From Plakobranchus ocellatus (lineage: Eukaryota; Mollusca; Gastropoda; Plakobranchidae): a DNA stretch of 33,540 nt. The position numbers were made by a program, and so were the translations under genes. The notes beneath the pieces are model-generated. The model did no database searches. It was not told where the DNA came from and worked only from the letters and a program-made list of their open reading frames with translations. Of the stretch, positions 24,349 to 31,460 are shown in pieces (the stretch's first letter is position 1; each line of letters opens with the position of its first letter). The stretch covers positions 94,722 to 128,261 of the forward strand of contig BLXT01002238.1 of assembly GCA_019648995.1 (NCBI GenBank). The letters run 5' to 3'.

Positions 24349-27300
24349 TGAATCATGGTGTTGCGGTTCTACTCACCAGTAATTAGTTATAAAATAAATA
24401 ACAAAGTCCAAAAGCAATAAAATACATTTATACTGGAATGACTTAAGAGGCTAGCATTTTTAGGTATGTCTATGAAAAATATTTATGATTTGTCATGATT
24501 GCTTGAGTGTGAGATTATTACTTAGATTGGGAAAAAAAAAAAGGACCGTCCACTTGGACAAGAGCTCCTCAGTAAAATTGGAAACATTGTCCAGTTGAAT
24601 TATAGAACTGTGCCTGCATAATGAGACAAGCACAAAGCAGCCCTTTTCAAGCCAAACTGCATACATTTTGAATCCTGTCAAAATATACCTTGGTTTGTGT
24701 GCCTTTTTCTTGATTATATATTTCAAGTGGATGATGGTTTTGAGTGATAGTGCACTTTTAAAAAATCAATAGCTCATAAATAGAAAACAAAAATTCGAAT
24801 TTTTTTTCAATTCTGTAAAAAAGTATAGAATTCTTATGACCTGATTTTTTATAATACCAAAAAGTAATTTCACAAATTGTTTGAAGATACTAATCTTCAT
24901 TTTGCTTGGGCAGAATTGGGGTAATCATGGTATCACAGATGCACAAATACAATATGAAAACCCAAAACAAATGGATAGGATCAAAGAAAAAAAATGCAAG
25001 GAAGAGTGCCTTCTAAATCGTGATCTTTTCCTAATGCACAACTGTGGGTGGAAAAGTTTTTCCAATTTTTGATTGAAAAATGAATTAAAAAAGTGATTTG
25101 TAAGTTAGTTATGAGGTAAGGGCCATTAATTAATCTTTTTTTTTTTTTTTTTTTAAACTTCAGGGGGACAGCATGGTCAAAAGGGTAAGAACTTGATGAT
25201 CTATTCTGATGGCAGAGTGATTGATATTGGAGCAAAGAATTCTGTCAGTGTAGGACCAGGGGTAGGTTTTTATCTTGAACACTAAATATTTACTCAAGAT
25301 ATTTTTGCTGGTCTGCATTCTTTCTTCTGGTCCCTTCATTAATTCATCTTTTTAAAACATCTTACCCTGTTTGTAAGAATAAGTGATGTAATGCTTTTCA
25401 AAGTAATGATGAGATATAATCTTTTTCAAGGTTTTAATCTTAAAAAATGTGTGGTGGCGTACAAAAATCTATCACTTGTTGGTAAATGTAAATTTGTGCT
25501 AGAGCTCAAAATGCATCATAAGGTCATAGCAGGTGGATAATGAGTTATTGATAAAAATACATTCTTGAACTATGCCAGATTACTTTTTTTGAAACTTTAA
25601 AGTTAAAAAAATAACTTAAAGTATTTTAAAATAATTATTGTTCCCATGTAGATAAGCAAAAATTTTCCAAAAATCATCAAATGGGCGATTTCTTTGGGAT
25701 TTCTTTCATGATTTTTTTTTCTTGCGGATACCTCATACTTCCCCCCATCATGTTGCTTACAGTTGTTTACATCTTTTTCTCAACTCTTCATTCATGAAGT
25801 GTGGGCATAAATACAGAAGGAATTTTAGAAGTTTAGAAGCAGGTCGCATATGATTAGTTATTCACATCTGCTTGCCTATCATCGTTGTTTGAGGTCAATT
25901 TCTATATTTTCAGCAAAGCATAAGATCAAAAGCTTTGAATCTCCGTAAAGTTTAACATATATTTGAATTTATATATATTTAAGAAACATCATTAACTTTT
26001 TGCTTTATTTAAGATATTTTAACTTAAAAATAACATCTCCTGTCGGTCGTAGAAGATTGTGCCCATCGTTTCAAGATGGTGGACAGCGCTTGATTTAAAG
26101 AAATAGCCAAGCATTTGAATGATTTGGGAGCTCTAACTTTTAAACCTGTCTAATTTGTCTTCTGAAGACAATTTAAGAGATATAATAGAATATTACTTCT
26201 TTGAAAGACCCCCTGCAGTCTTCTGACTCTGAGGAAGGCAGTGATTTAGAGGTGGAAGAAGAGATAAATGAAAGAACACAAATTGAGCTCCTCCCCCATC
26301 CTGCCTTTGAATCAAGTCTAGCTTTAGAAAGTACCACAAGCAGAATTGTAATCTAGATCATGTTTGGATAAATATATTAAAAAAAAAAAAAGCAAGATTT
26401 ATCAAAGGTTATAGCATTCAAAATTTTATAGAAACATTCTTTTAGATCTAAATCTAGATTCAAATCATGTTGTTCATGTCTCATCTAGACCTGCATCTAG
26501 ATCTAGATCTAGAATATTGATCTAGTTTCAGAATTTAGATTCTAAGCAAGAGTGAAAGAAAATCATTGCTTTTTTGTTTGTTTCTTCTACTTCCCAACAT
26601 AATTTATCTTTGATTCTATGTAATTTAAGAAAGGAAAACTGTCCCTGTTCATGAAAAAGAATGGAAAAATACATGTATGAACTTTAAATGCAATTTTCTC
26701 AGTTTCTACTTTATCATGTTTTGACCCTTCAAAGTAGCATAACTCAGCTTTTAGAAGATATCAACAAAATTTAAACTGCCTATTATTTAGTAACATCTCA
26801 GCAAACAGAGAATACCAATATCTCAAAATTTTTGGTCGGGCACATGTGACGGGTTTTTGCAGGCCACCACACAAATTTAAAGTACCGGTACCGGTATTCG
26901 TTGATCACACAGACTTAGATGTGCTAATGGAAAAGTAAGGGGAGCAAAGAATTTTATTCTGAAGAGGATAATGCTTCTGATTATGCAGTTGATCTCGATT
27001 CCAACGAACTCGGACTCAAAGAGCACCATGCATTCCACAATCAGGGACAAATCCCTGCTTTTTTTTCGTTCTTTGACTCACTTTAAATATCTTGTATCTA
27101 ATGTACTAATCTCAAACCCATCCTCAGGTTCAGCGAACCAAAAATATGGACAAGCTTACTATATAAAATACTTTTCTACATGTTTGTGGATAAATCTAGT
27201 TGAAATTTAATCACAATGTTGACAGCTGACAAGTAATGCATTGATAAGTGTACAACTTGTGGTAAGCTACATTATAAAGGTAGGGTAGAGCAAAGCATGG

Positions 27301-28405
27301 ACACACAATGTGAAAATAATGAATACAGAGGGGAAAGGGAGGAGGTGGCAACCAACAAACAGCTGACGCATGGAAGAATATGATAGAGGATCAAAGAACC
27401 AAAGCCACGGCAACCTAGACATTTGGTGGGAAGGGTAAAGAGTGGCTGTATCTAAACAACTTGTCTAGTAGTGAACCTAATCAGAAAGTCAAGCATCTCT
27501 GACTACCATTGCCAGCCCCCTTTTCTACTTTTATTACTTTTTAATAAATAGGTAGATTTCATGCAGGCTTATTAAGCAAAAGCATTATTGCTAGTCCATG
27601 AGGCTAGGTTATTTACCTTGTGATTCACACGACCTGGGCTGTCTGAATTGAACAAGAATGAAAATAGAGTGGGGGAGAAGAAGGGGCAAAAGGGGAGTTG
27701 TGAATAGAGGGGGATTTGCTTTGTACAGATCTGAATAACTCTGCCTGAGTGTTGAGGTTGTAGGCCGAAGTATTATTATGACCTTTGCTCCAACAAACCT
27801 TGCATCCAACAAACTTTTAAAAATAACCAACCTAGTTCGTTGAGTCTGAGGTGCACTGTAATATGAACTTTTTATTTTAGAATAAAATCTCAGTGCTGAT
27901 TCCCATGTAATAATAAATAGTGGTGCCCACAAGAGTCACTGTTATAGTGTTAAGTGTTATTCTCTTTCCCTTAGAAATGGTAAAGATCAACTTTGCTTAA
28001 GATAATATTTTAACGTGGTCTTAACAGAGTTTATCTTGATGCCACTGCTCCGCATGTTAGTAAAGCAGCTTTTGATTATGAGGCCAAATTTTCATTGCCA
28101 TTTGTGTTTCTCCCTCTGTTAACTTTACAAATCTTCAGTTTTTTCTTTAACTTTTACTGTTAGATTTAAATTTACTTTCCTTAACAAATATTTACTGTTT
28201 TCCTTTTCTTTGCTTAACCTCCTGTGGCAACATGAAGGATGTTTTTCACTTGGAAACTCCAGGAGGTGGAGGCTATGGAGATCTGTGCTCTGATAACAAC
28301 TCCACAGACTTAGAGCCAGAGGCTGAGAAGGGAGCCAAGAAAAGCCAAGTCTTGTTGCAGTCTGGAAGCTTATACACTTACAAGCTTCTTCAGGAGTCTG
28401 CTTAA
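1048..28405 (+). CDS. OPLAH: 5-oxoprolinase, C-terminal (HyuB-like) half; 11 exons, 5' end outside window
   Basis: 5-Oxoprolinase is a cytosolic enzyme that hydrolyses 5-oxo-L-proline to L-glutamate using ATP, in the gamma-glutamyl/glutathione cycle. The eleven exons join as 1048-1222, 1759-1868, 2187-2261, 6919-7065, 14009-14143, 15091-15240, 16170-16244, 16923-17005, 20347-20507, 25164-25261 and 28238-28405. They total 1377 nt (458 codons plus TAA) without an internal stop, and every border is GT..AG. Family blocks appear in the expected order: [91 protein letters not shown] and TPGGGGYGD. The animal protein is close to 1290 residues as I recall, so about the last third is here. The ATP-binding HyuA-like half must lie upstream. 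No frameshift is visible. The join assumes co-linear splicing; transcript data are not available to me. Confidence 0.95.
1223..1758 (+). other. OPLAH intron a-b
   Basis: A 536-bp AT-rich intron with GT..AG borders. I see no repeat family or RNA gene in it. Confidence 0.85.
1759..1868 (+). CDS. OPLAH: OPLAH exon b ([15 protein letters not shown] block)
   Basis: The acceptor is TTTTTTCTAG at 1758 and the donor is GTAAGA at 1869. The exon encodes [19 protein letters not shown] and [18 protein letters not shown], a highly conserved 5-oxoprolinase stretch. It enters in phase 1 and leaves in phase 0. Confidence 0.93.
1869..2186 (+). other. OPLAH intron b-c
   Basis: A 318-bp intron whose only notable content is a GA microsatellite at about 2005-2039. 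Confidence 0.85.
2005..2039. repeat. (GA)n microsatellite
   Basis: About 17 uninterrupted GA units directly visible inside intron b-c, close to the acceptor side. Confidence 0.95.
2187..2261 (+). CDS. OPLAH: OPLAH exon c (25 codons)
   Basis: The acceptor is TTCCTAG at 2186 and the donor is GTATGT at 2262. The exon reads [17 protein letters not shown] then QAYMKHIQ, matching the family segment after the RAQVAAN block. It is phase 0 at both ends. It is too short to stand out as an open frame and was found by continuing the family alignment. Confidence 0.92.
2286..3125 (+). mobile_element. piggyBac-like non-autonomous element, TTAA-flanked
   Basis: TTAA at 2282-2285 and TTAA at 3126-3129 flank inverted ends CTCACTC / GAGTGAG. 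TTAA is the hallmark target duplication of the piggyBac superfamily. The left end carries a perfect nested hairpin: outer arms CTCGGGGA/TCCCCGAG (2290-2297 and 2329-2336) and inner arms TTCCCGCAA/TTTGCGGGAA (2300-2320). A second copy of the CACTCGG end motif lies subterminally on the right (3085-3091, inverted). The 840-bp element has a short acidic N-terminal-like frame but no room for the DDD transposase core. Confidence 0.75.
2584..2787 (+). pseudogene. Acidic N-terminal remnant of a piggyBac-like transposase
   Basis: From ATG at 2584 the frame reads [20 protein letters not shown], then [17 protein letters not shown] and a Ser/Asp/Glu-rich stretch, ending at TGA 2785-2787. Short acidic, Ser-rich N-termini before the catalytic domain are usual in piggyBac transposases. 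The +1 neighbouring frame stays open further (to 3062) and continues in similar style just after a G-run, which suggests a frameshift near 2770-2780. No catalytic Asp motifs are present. The assignment rests mainly on the flanking TTAA ends. Confidence 0.45.
4015..4305. repeat. Decayed tandem-like repeat block
   Basis: The phrase TCTTGTT(C/T)TCAGATTC.AGTCAC recurs near 4020 and 4128, with a weaker copy near 4200. TTTCAGTT..TTATTGTTTCAAGAT recurs near 4076 and 4266. Spacing is irregular, about 70-110 bp. The block abuts the 3' side of the minus-strand LINE fragment and may be its 3' tail region. Confidence 0.35.
4300..5328 (-). mobile_element. 5'-proximal LINE fragment with decayed APE-type endonuclease
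   Basis: On the minus strand, [20 protein letters not shown] starts at 5328. [20 protein letters not shown] follows, then GDFNAKVG (4888-4912) and CDSDHIPV (about 4622-4645). These are characteristic blocks of the apurinic-type endonuclease of RTE/BovB-like and related non-LTR retrotransposons: the GDFN block carries catalytic Asp and Asn, and SDH is the terminal active-site motif. Several frameshifts and stops interrupt the frame. After SDH a Lys/Ile-rich linker can be followed to about 4300, but no reverse transcriptase blocks follow, so the copy is truncated or deleted there. It is antisense to OPLAH. Confidence 0.8.
5735..5978 (-). mobile_element. tRNA-derived SINE
   Basis: The minus strand starts GGGGAGCGGTGGCTCATCTGG. 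It has an A-box-like TGGCTCATCTGG (5954-5965), an anticodon-like stem-loop TTGG-CTACCAA-CCAA, and a perfect B box GGTTCGATTCC (5911-5921). These are the internal RNA polymerase III promoter boxes of a tRNA head. A GC-rich non-tRNA body follows (TAGGTCTCTTAAGACCCGGC and AAGGCGGCGAGGAAAGC) before returning to AT-rich intron DNA. The loop would give an ACC anticodon, but the stems are imperfect, so this is a SINE head rather than a tRNA gene. The 3' end is estimated from base composition. Confidence 0.75.
6282..6525. repeat. Possible TTAA-bounded palindromic short element
   Basis: TTAACTCACCG on the left and AGATGGGTTAA on the right bound about 240 bp. Inside the right end, GCGACACGAAAATT faces AATTTTAGTGCGAG as an imperfect hairpin. 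TTGCCCACCAAAGTTG and TTGCCGACCAAAGTTG form a direct repeat near 6350 and 6410. The terminal similarity is weak, so element status is tentative. Confidence 0.25.
6919..7065 (+). CDS. OPLAH: OPLAH exon d ([11 protein letters not shown] block)
   Basis: The acceptor is AACTCCAG at 6918 and the donor is GTAAGG at 7066. The 49 codons include [20 protein letters not shown] and [20 protein letters not shown]. This corresponds to the less conserved linker before the [11 protein letters not shown] block of OPLAH. It is phase 0 at both ends. The open frame extends upstream and downstream into intron sequence, which I exclude. Confidence 0.88.
10526..10561. repeat. Tandem hexamer (CTAGAC)3(CTAGAT)3
   Basis: Six contiguous 6-bp units are directly readable; the CTAGAT half is self-complementary in the form TCTAGATCTAGA. 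The same motif recurs singly or doubled elsewhere in the window. Confidence 0.95.
12140..13275 (-). mobile_element. Decayed I-group LINE: RT C-terminus plus RNase H domain
   Basis: The minus strand shows KYLGVSLDS (near 13110-13140) and [20 protein letters not shown], the thumb/post-RT region of Jockey/I/R1-type LINEs. Downstream come [18 protein letters not shown] and TCRF.C.FKAI pieces, then VVIFINCQ, and finally [20 protein letters not shown] and LANEGK (12140-12220). The last pieces match the D..E..D and C-terminal (H)xxxxGNxxAD..A..G segments of a LINE RNase H domain. Many frameshifts and stops separate the pieces. An RNase H after RT points to the I superfamily; an active I-group element (Nimbus) has been described in a Biomphalaria snail. 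Confidence 0.75.
14009..14143 (+). CDS. OPLAH: OPLAH exon e ([11 protein letters not shown] / GNTNAPRA block)
   Basis: The acceptor is CAAAACAG at 14008 and the donor is GTAAGA at 14144. The 45 codons include [31 protein letters not shown] and VGHDVPLNQ, all strongly conserved in 5-oxoprolinases and HyuB proteins. It is phase 0 at both ends and follows a 6.9-kb intron. Confidence 0.94.
14144..15090 (+). other. OPLAH intron e-f
   Basis: A 947-bp intron with a (CAC)n/(CAA)n microsatellite at 14231-14272. The remainder is AT-rich without recognised content. The poly-Val/Gly minus-strand open frames here are translations of the microsatellite. Confidence 0.8.
14231..14272. repeat. (CAC)n(CAA)n compound microsatellite
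   Basis: About eight CAC units followed by about five CAA units, directly visible. Confidence 0.95.
15091..15240 (+). CDS. OPLAH: OPLAH exon f (GGNVLTSQR block)
   Basis: The acceptor is TGAGTAG at 15090 and the donor is GTAAGT at 15241. The 50 codons begin [18 protein letters not shown] and include [20 protein letters not shown] and GTCAASQ. It is phase 0 at both ends. This is one of the most conserved parts of the HyuB-like domain. Confidence 0.94.
15241..16169 (+). other. OPLAH intron f-g
   Basis: A 929-bp intron. A CAGTG-type transposon end occurs at 15688. Nothing else is recognised. Confidence 0.8.
15688..15880. mobile_element. Possible pogo-type element, left end
   Basis: TA followed by CAGTGAACTACTGCTTAGTT and a GATTGATTGACAACAACATT stretch has the style of pogo/Tigger termini. 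GTGAAGTCAACTATAATAGAG near 15848-15868 could belong to the opposite end, but the inverted repeat is too decayed to fix the border. Confidence 0.35.
16170..16244 (+). CDS. OPLAH: OPLAH exon g ([12 protein letters not shown] block)
   Basis: The acceptor is TATTCAAG at 16169 and the donor is GTAAGT at 16245. The 25 codons read [14 protein letters not shown] then [11 protein letters not shown]. The GYYET..GG.GAG motif is a HyuB family signature. It is phase 0 at both ends. Confidence 0.93.
16245..16922 (+). other. OPLAH intron g-h
   Basis: A 678-bp AT-rich intron with poly-T runs. No features are recognised. Confidence 0.8.
16923..17005 (+). CDS. OPLAH: OPLAH exon h ([15 protein letters not shown] block)
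   Basis: The acceptor is TTTTTTAAG at 16922 and the donor is GTAAAA at 17006. The exon encodes [20 protein letters not shown] and DPEILEK, with a split Arg codon (AG|A) completed by the next exon. The [14 protein letters not shown] stretch holds conserved His and Asn residues of the family. Confidence 0.94.
17430..17453. repeat. (CT)n microsatellite
   Basis: About 12 CT units, seen directly. It underlies a spurious Glu-Arg minus-strand open frame. Confidence 0.95.
17470..17522. repeat. (TA)n microsatellite
   Basis: About 26 perfect TA units, directly visible, 17 bases after the CT run. Confidence 0.95.
18455..18976 (-). pseudogene. piggyBac-like transposase relic, N-terminus joined to C-terminal cysteine-rich domain
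   Basis: The minus strand opens with [11 protein letters not shown] (ATG at 18974-18976). After a frameshift come [21 protein letters not shown] and [15 protein letters not shown], the acidic N-terminal style of PGBD/piggyBac proteins. Near the other end come [19 protein letters not shown] and [15 protein letters not shown]. These follow the spacing of the C-terminal cysteine-rich zinc-binding domain (C..C, C..C, H...C) that recognises piggyBac ends. The whole relic is about 520 bp against roughly 1.8 kb for an intact gene, so the DDD catalytic core has been deleted. Multiple frameshifts remain. CTAACCCTTTTGTGG near 17878 may be the decayed terminal repeat. Confidence 0.6.
19340..19597. other. 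Assembly gap (258 N)
   Basis: A run of N directly visible. The 67 bases before it (19273-19339) and after it (19598-19664) are identical, pointing to an unmerged overlap or a duplicated contig end. Confidence 0.98.
20347..20507 (+). CDS. OPLAH: OPLAH exon i ([11 protein letters not shown] / TERR block)
   Basis: The acceptor is TATGCAG at 20346 and the donor is GTAAAA at 20508. After completing Arg, it reads [32 protein letters not shown] and [14 protein letters not shown]. It ends in phase 1, and its last G starts a Gly codon finished by the next exon. Only a different frame of this stretch is openly readable in isolation, so the exon is easy to miss. Confidence 0.92.
23200..23262 (+). mobile_element. 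Possible tRNA-derived SINE head
   Basis: TGGCAGAAGGG fits an A box, and GGTTCAAATTC (about 23237-23247) fits a B box. The interval between them is about 10 nt too short for an anticodon arm, so this is a decayed or deleted tRNA-like promoter, not a tRNA gene. Confidence 0.3.
24268..24345. repeat. (CT)n microsatellite, one interruption
   Basis: About 78 bases of CT units broken once by CCCTTT near 24298, directly visible. Confidence 0.95.
25164..25261 (+). CDS. OPLAH: OPLAH exon j ([10 protein letters not shown] block)
   Basis: The acceptor is a T-rich tract ending AACTTCAG at 25163 and the donor is GTAGGT at 25262. Completing the Gly codon, it reads [19 protein letters not shown] and [14 protein letters not shown]. 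This matches the segment just before the last conserved HyuB block. It enters in phase 1 and leaves in phase 0. Confidence 0.9.
26189..26356 (+). pseudogene. Short acidic open frame, possible transposase N-terminal relic
   Basis: The 55 codons read [20 protein letters not shown] then [19 protein letters not shown], ending in TAG. There is no clear ATG in frame. Ser/Glu/Asp-rich openings of this sort precede catalytic domains in several DNA transposons, but no such domain follows, so the origin is undecided. Confidence 0.25.
26497..26513. repeat. CTAGAT hexamer repeat
   Basis: CTAGATCTAGATCTAGA is directly readable. It is the same hexamer as the tandem at 10526-10561. Confidence 0.9.
26928..27086 (+). 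pseudogene. Short acidic open frame of unknown origin
   Basis: The 52-codon frame includes [20 protein letters not shown] followed by [18 protein letters not shown] and a stop. In composition it resembles the acidic frame inside the element at 2286-3125. It follows a CCGGTACCGG-type palindromic stretch at 26885-26894. No domain is recognised. Confidence 0.25.
27700..27858. mobile_element. Pogo/Tigger-type element, right end
   Basis: On the minus strand the end reads TA, then CAGTGCACCTCAGACTCAAC and GAACTAGGTTGGTT, a typical pogo-style terminus abutting the TA at 27859-27860. The left border was not identified, so the start is a guess. Confidence 0.4.
28238..28405 (+). CDS. OPLAH: OPLAH terminal exon k (TPGGGGYGD and stop)
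   Basis: A pyrimidine-rich tract precedes the acceptor CATGAAG at 28237. The exon opens [15 protein letters not shown], the last signature of the family. A charged, low-conservation linker ([18 protein letters not shown]) and the tail [13 protein letters not shown] follow, then TAA at 28403-28405. A tail of the form GSxYxYxxxQE is also what I recall for vertebrate OPLAH, which supports this being the true C-terminus. Confidence 0.94.
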   Translation, partial: DVFHLETPGGGGYGDLCSDNNSTDLEPEAEKGAKKSQVLLQSGSLYTYKLLQESA

Positions 28406-29114
28406 GATCCTTTATCCTCTTTGATTTTTAAGTGGAAAGAAGCCAGTAACCTACACTATATTATAAGAGAAGGCTGCTTAAATGGATTTTCATTTGTCTT
28501 TTTTGCTTTGAACCACCCACTTTCAGTCTCATTGTAAAGGTCCATTTAAAAACATTTTAGACAAGACAATCTCTTATTCTAGTGCAGTACTTTAGAGATT
28601 GTGTGTATTCAATTTTTTTATTTAAATACATGTTGTCAGCACTGCCCACTCTCCCTTACCTCCGCTTCCATGCTTGTGTTTAGTGCTTCCATCGTTTCTT
28701 TTTGAAATTTGCATTTCCAGGCTTTTTCATTCCGCCTTAGTCTTAGTTTTCTTAAAGTTCACACTGTGATAATTGGCAAGCATATGGAGAAGCTGTTTAG
28801 TTGACCGAGATCTAGAACCATGCACATTAGCATCACCCATTTGTATGGCTCACCAAAGACCAAAGCTAGCCAGCTCTCTCTCTCTATCACTCCACTATTA
28901 TGAAACTTCTCCTTTTAAATCAATTTCATAATCAGTAGAATTACTCCTATCTCAGTATTTTGATGTGCAAATGAACCCCATGGCTTTAGTTGGCAAAATA
29001 ACAGGTACCCTCCTATTTCTTGCATGTCATGCCCAAAAAGTTGAATGATCCTAATTAATACAGTGGAAATCTCAAAAGCCGAAGTATTATTATTTGAATT
29101 TCTCATAAATTAAA
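28406..29114 (+). other. Probable OPLAH 3' UTR and nearby downstream DNA
   Basis: Non-coding DNA follows the OPLAH stop. The first canonical-looking poly(A) hexamer I find on the plus strand is ATTAAA at 29109-29114; an AATAAA follows at 29352-29357. The region 29061-29350 has transposon-like ends, so the true cleavage site may depend on mobile-element sequence. The end point is a guess. Confidence 0.35.
29061..29110. mobile_element. Possible second pogo-type terminus
   Basis: TA followed by CAGTGGAAATCTCAAAAGCC and GAAGTATTATTATTTGAATT, only 111 bp upstream of the start of the next such element. Only the left end can be seen. Confidence 0.3.
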
Positions 29115-29171
29115 GTACTTGCACTCTGAGGTTTTTTCTCCTCTTTGGTTTTGTTAAGTTCAAACTCATTA

Positions 29172-29350
29172 CAGTGGAACCCACTTTAACGACAGCCTGA
29201 ATAATGACAACTATTGCTATAAGTTGTACTAATCGAGAGATTTAAAGAACCCTGTTTTGATCATTATTTAGGCCATATAATTTATTTTTTAAATACCGAG
29301 TATAGGAACTGCTTCCTTCAGTTATAATGATAGCAAAATGTGGAAATTAA
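29172..29350. mobile_element. Pogo/Tigger-type MITE
   Basis: TA followed by CAGTGGAACCCACTTTAACG, then ACAGCCTGAATAATGACAAC, is a classic pogo/Tigger-like terminus. GTTATAATGATAGCAAAATG near 29320-29340 looks like the decayed opposite end. There is no transposase frame. Confidence 0.5.
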
Positions 29351-31269
29351 AAATAAAGAGAGAGGCCAAAAGCATTTGATCTCAAGCATGAATCTTTACT
29401 TGCCATACAGAAGGCCTAGATCCAACGTGCTTTTGCTGAGTAATATACCGGTATTACTATAATATCAAAAGTTAATGATGCCGAGTATTGTGCTTTGCCC
29501 TTTTCTCCACATTGTGGACTAGAGAGCTGTGAGTGGCACACGCTTTGTGCCAGGCAGAGATCTTCCTAATCCCATTCTGTCTTTCAACCTTATGATAAGG
29601 CAGTGCCATTTGGGAGTGGAAAAGGGGAAAGTGGGGGGAGGATATGAGAGATGGAGGAAAGCTATTGAACACTTGGAATAGGGATAGGCCATGTTGAACG
29701 AGTAAAGAAAGTTAAGGGCAAGTGCGGCACTTAGGGATGATTTTCTTTATTTCTTAAATGATATCTTTATAAATGACTTTTTTTTCAACTACCGTTGGCA
29801 TGGCAACAGAAAAAAATGTTGACCATCTTGGATATAAACATAATTTTCAAAGTCTTATAACTTTGGAACTAAATAAGTTATCAACTTTTTCTAAACAGGG
29901 ATATGTTTTACTCTTTACCAATACTGTACTCTTTACCAACTTAAATAGCATTGAACATTTTTAAATTATTTTTTATATAACCCAAGCATCCAATTTGCGG
30001 TTCATAACATTTATTCAACTTTCTATGTTATGCTATGTCATAGTGCTACATGCAGACAAGCCAACAACATGCTCTAGGCATAAATTCATCACGCCAACAG
30101 GGAAAATTTTACACTTTAGCTGTTTAGTTAAGCTCTTGTGCCGTGTTTCATTTTGTGCGATTTTCTTTCCATTCACATTACACAAAAATGTATTGATCGA
30201 AAGTTCATCCTTGATTTTTTTTCTTTTTAAACTTTCCGCGACTAGACAGGTGTAGTTTCTTTGACCTTATACCAGGCTTGCAAAGTGTTCTCCCATGAGT
30301 AAATCACCTATATCGTATTTCTTTTTGTTGGTTTGGGGGGGGTGGGGAGGACGTTTTGCCTGCAACTCAATAGATCTTTGGCGCTGGTGGTAAGGTAACC
30401 AAGAATTAAGGCTGTACCATTTTAATCATTTACTCACAGTCTTAACAGCTAAAAAAAAAAAAATCCTTTGTGACTATTCACTTTTGCAAGACAAAATCTT
30501 CTTTGAGTGCTAAGAAGTGTTTATTCCAAATAATTATAATGTTGGTAATATGTCCAATTTTGGTCATAAGAATATAAACCAATGCATTTTTTTGGGACTT
30601 ATTCATCTAACAGGATTTGTATTTCTTGAATTGTAATAGATAGGCTATATAGGACTTAGTCATTTCTTGAGGTTGTAGACCGTCCAAAGTTTGCTAAGAG
30701 AGAATTAATAAGTGAAAATCACCTATCGTGCACTTATTCACATTTGGTAAACAGTCATCGATGTAAATGTTGCCACCATTAATAAAACTTTTTCCTCATC
30801 AATGATATGATGAAAAGCTTAGACTATTTAGTTGTTATTTCTTTGTTAGCAGCGATGCGGCTAACAATAATTAACCAAAACACTTTTAGGTCACCGTAGT
30901 CCAACTTATTTAATAACAAAAGAGGCTAGGGAGACCCCAAATGAATACTCCACATGACATGCGATAATATTGCTCAACAAGCCTTGCACTACATCGCTGT
31001 CGTTCACTTGTTAAACAGATTTCAGTTTGATTGAATGAATAGGAGAGATTTTTATAAGATTCTACCTCGACAGAATTAATTTGATAAATGTTTTCTGTGC
31101 AAGCCTGATAGTGATATAAGTAGTAACATACAAAATCAATCATTATCAATCAAAATGAGCACATCTAGCACAAGTTATGTTGACATACAGTAATGAAAAT
31201 CTGGAGTTGAATAATTAAAAAAAAAATTTCAATTCAAATTTTTTGGGAGTCATCATACAAATAGGGTAA

Positions 31270-31343
31270 AACATTATTTCTGCTAAACCCAGGACCTTCC
31301 GCATGTTACTTAGGCGGATGTGATAGCTTCTACACTACGGAAA
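31270..31343 (-). pseudogene. tRNA-Val-like pseudogene or SINE head
   Basis: The minus strand reads TTTCCGTAGTGTAG, CTATCACATCCGCCTAA, CATGCGGAAGGTCCTGGGTT, following the layout of eukaryotic tRNA-Val (UUCCGUAGUGUAG.GGUUAUCAC..CGCCUAACA.GCG.AAGGUCC). The anticodon stem CCGC/GCGG is intact, but its loop is 11 nt because of an extra GTAA-like insertion. The T-arm and acceptor are decayed. It is therefore not a functional tRNA as it stands. Confidence 0.6.
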
Positions 31344-31417
31344 TTCAAAGAATGAGGTAATTATATGATTTTCGTAATAGAGAATCTGGGTTTAAGCAAA
31401 TCTTTTGCCTATAAAAT

Positions 31418-31460
31418 CTAGATCTAGATTTCTGTAAGGCTAGAGTCTAAGACCAGATCT
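31418..31460. repeat. CTAGATCTAGA-rich patch
   Basis: CTAGATCTAGATTT and a nearby CAGATCTAGATTGG occur within 50 bases, another site of the hexamer seen through the window. Confidence 0.8.

Larger units (their letters stand above)
20508..25163 (+). other. OPLAH intron i-j
   Basis: A 4.7-kb intron. It contains a GC-richer patch at 21590-21780, a possible tRNA-like SINE head (about 23200-23260), CTAGAT-rich sequence (23980-24030) and a long CT microsatellite. Nothing recognisable is in 20510-21580, 21800-23190 or 24350-25160. Confidence 0.75.
25262..28237 (+). other. OPLAH intron j-k
   Basis: A 3.0-kb intron. It has two short acidic open frames (26189-26356 and 26928-27086), CTAGAT repeats at 26497-26513 and a pogo-type right end at 27858. 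No other content is supported. Confidence 0.75.
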
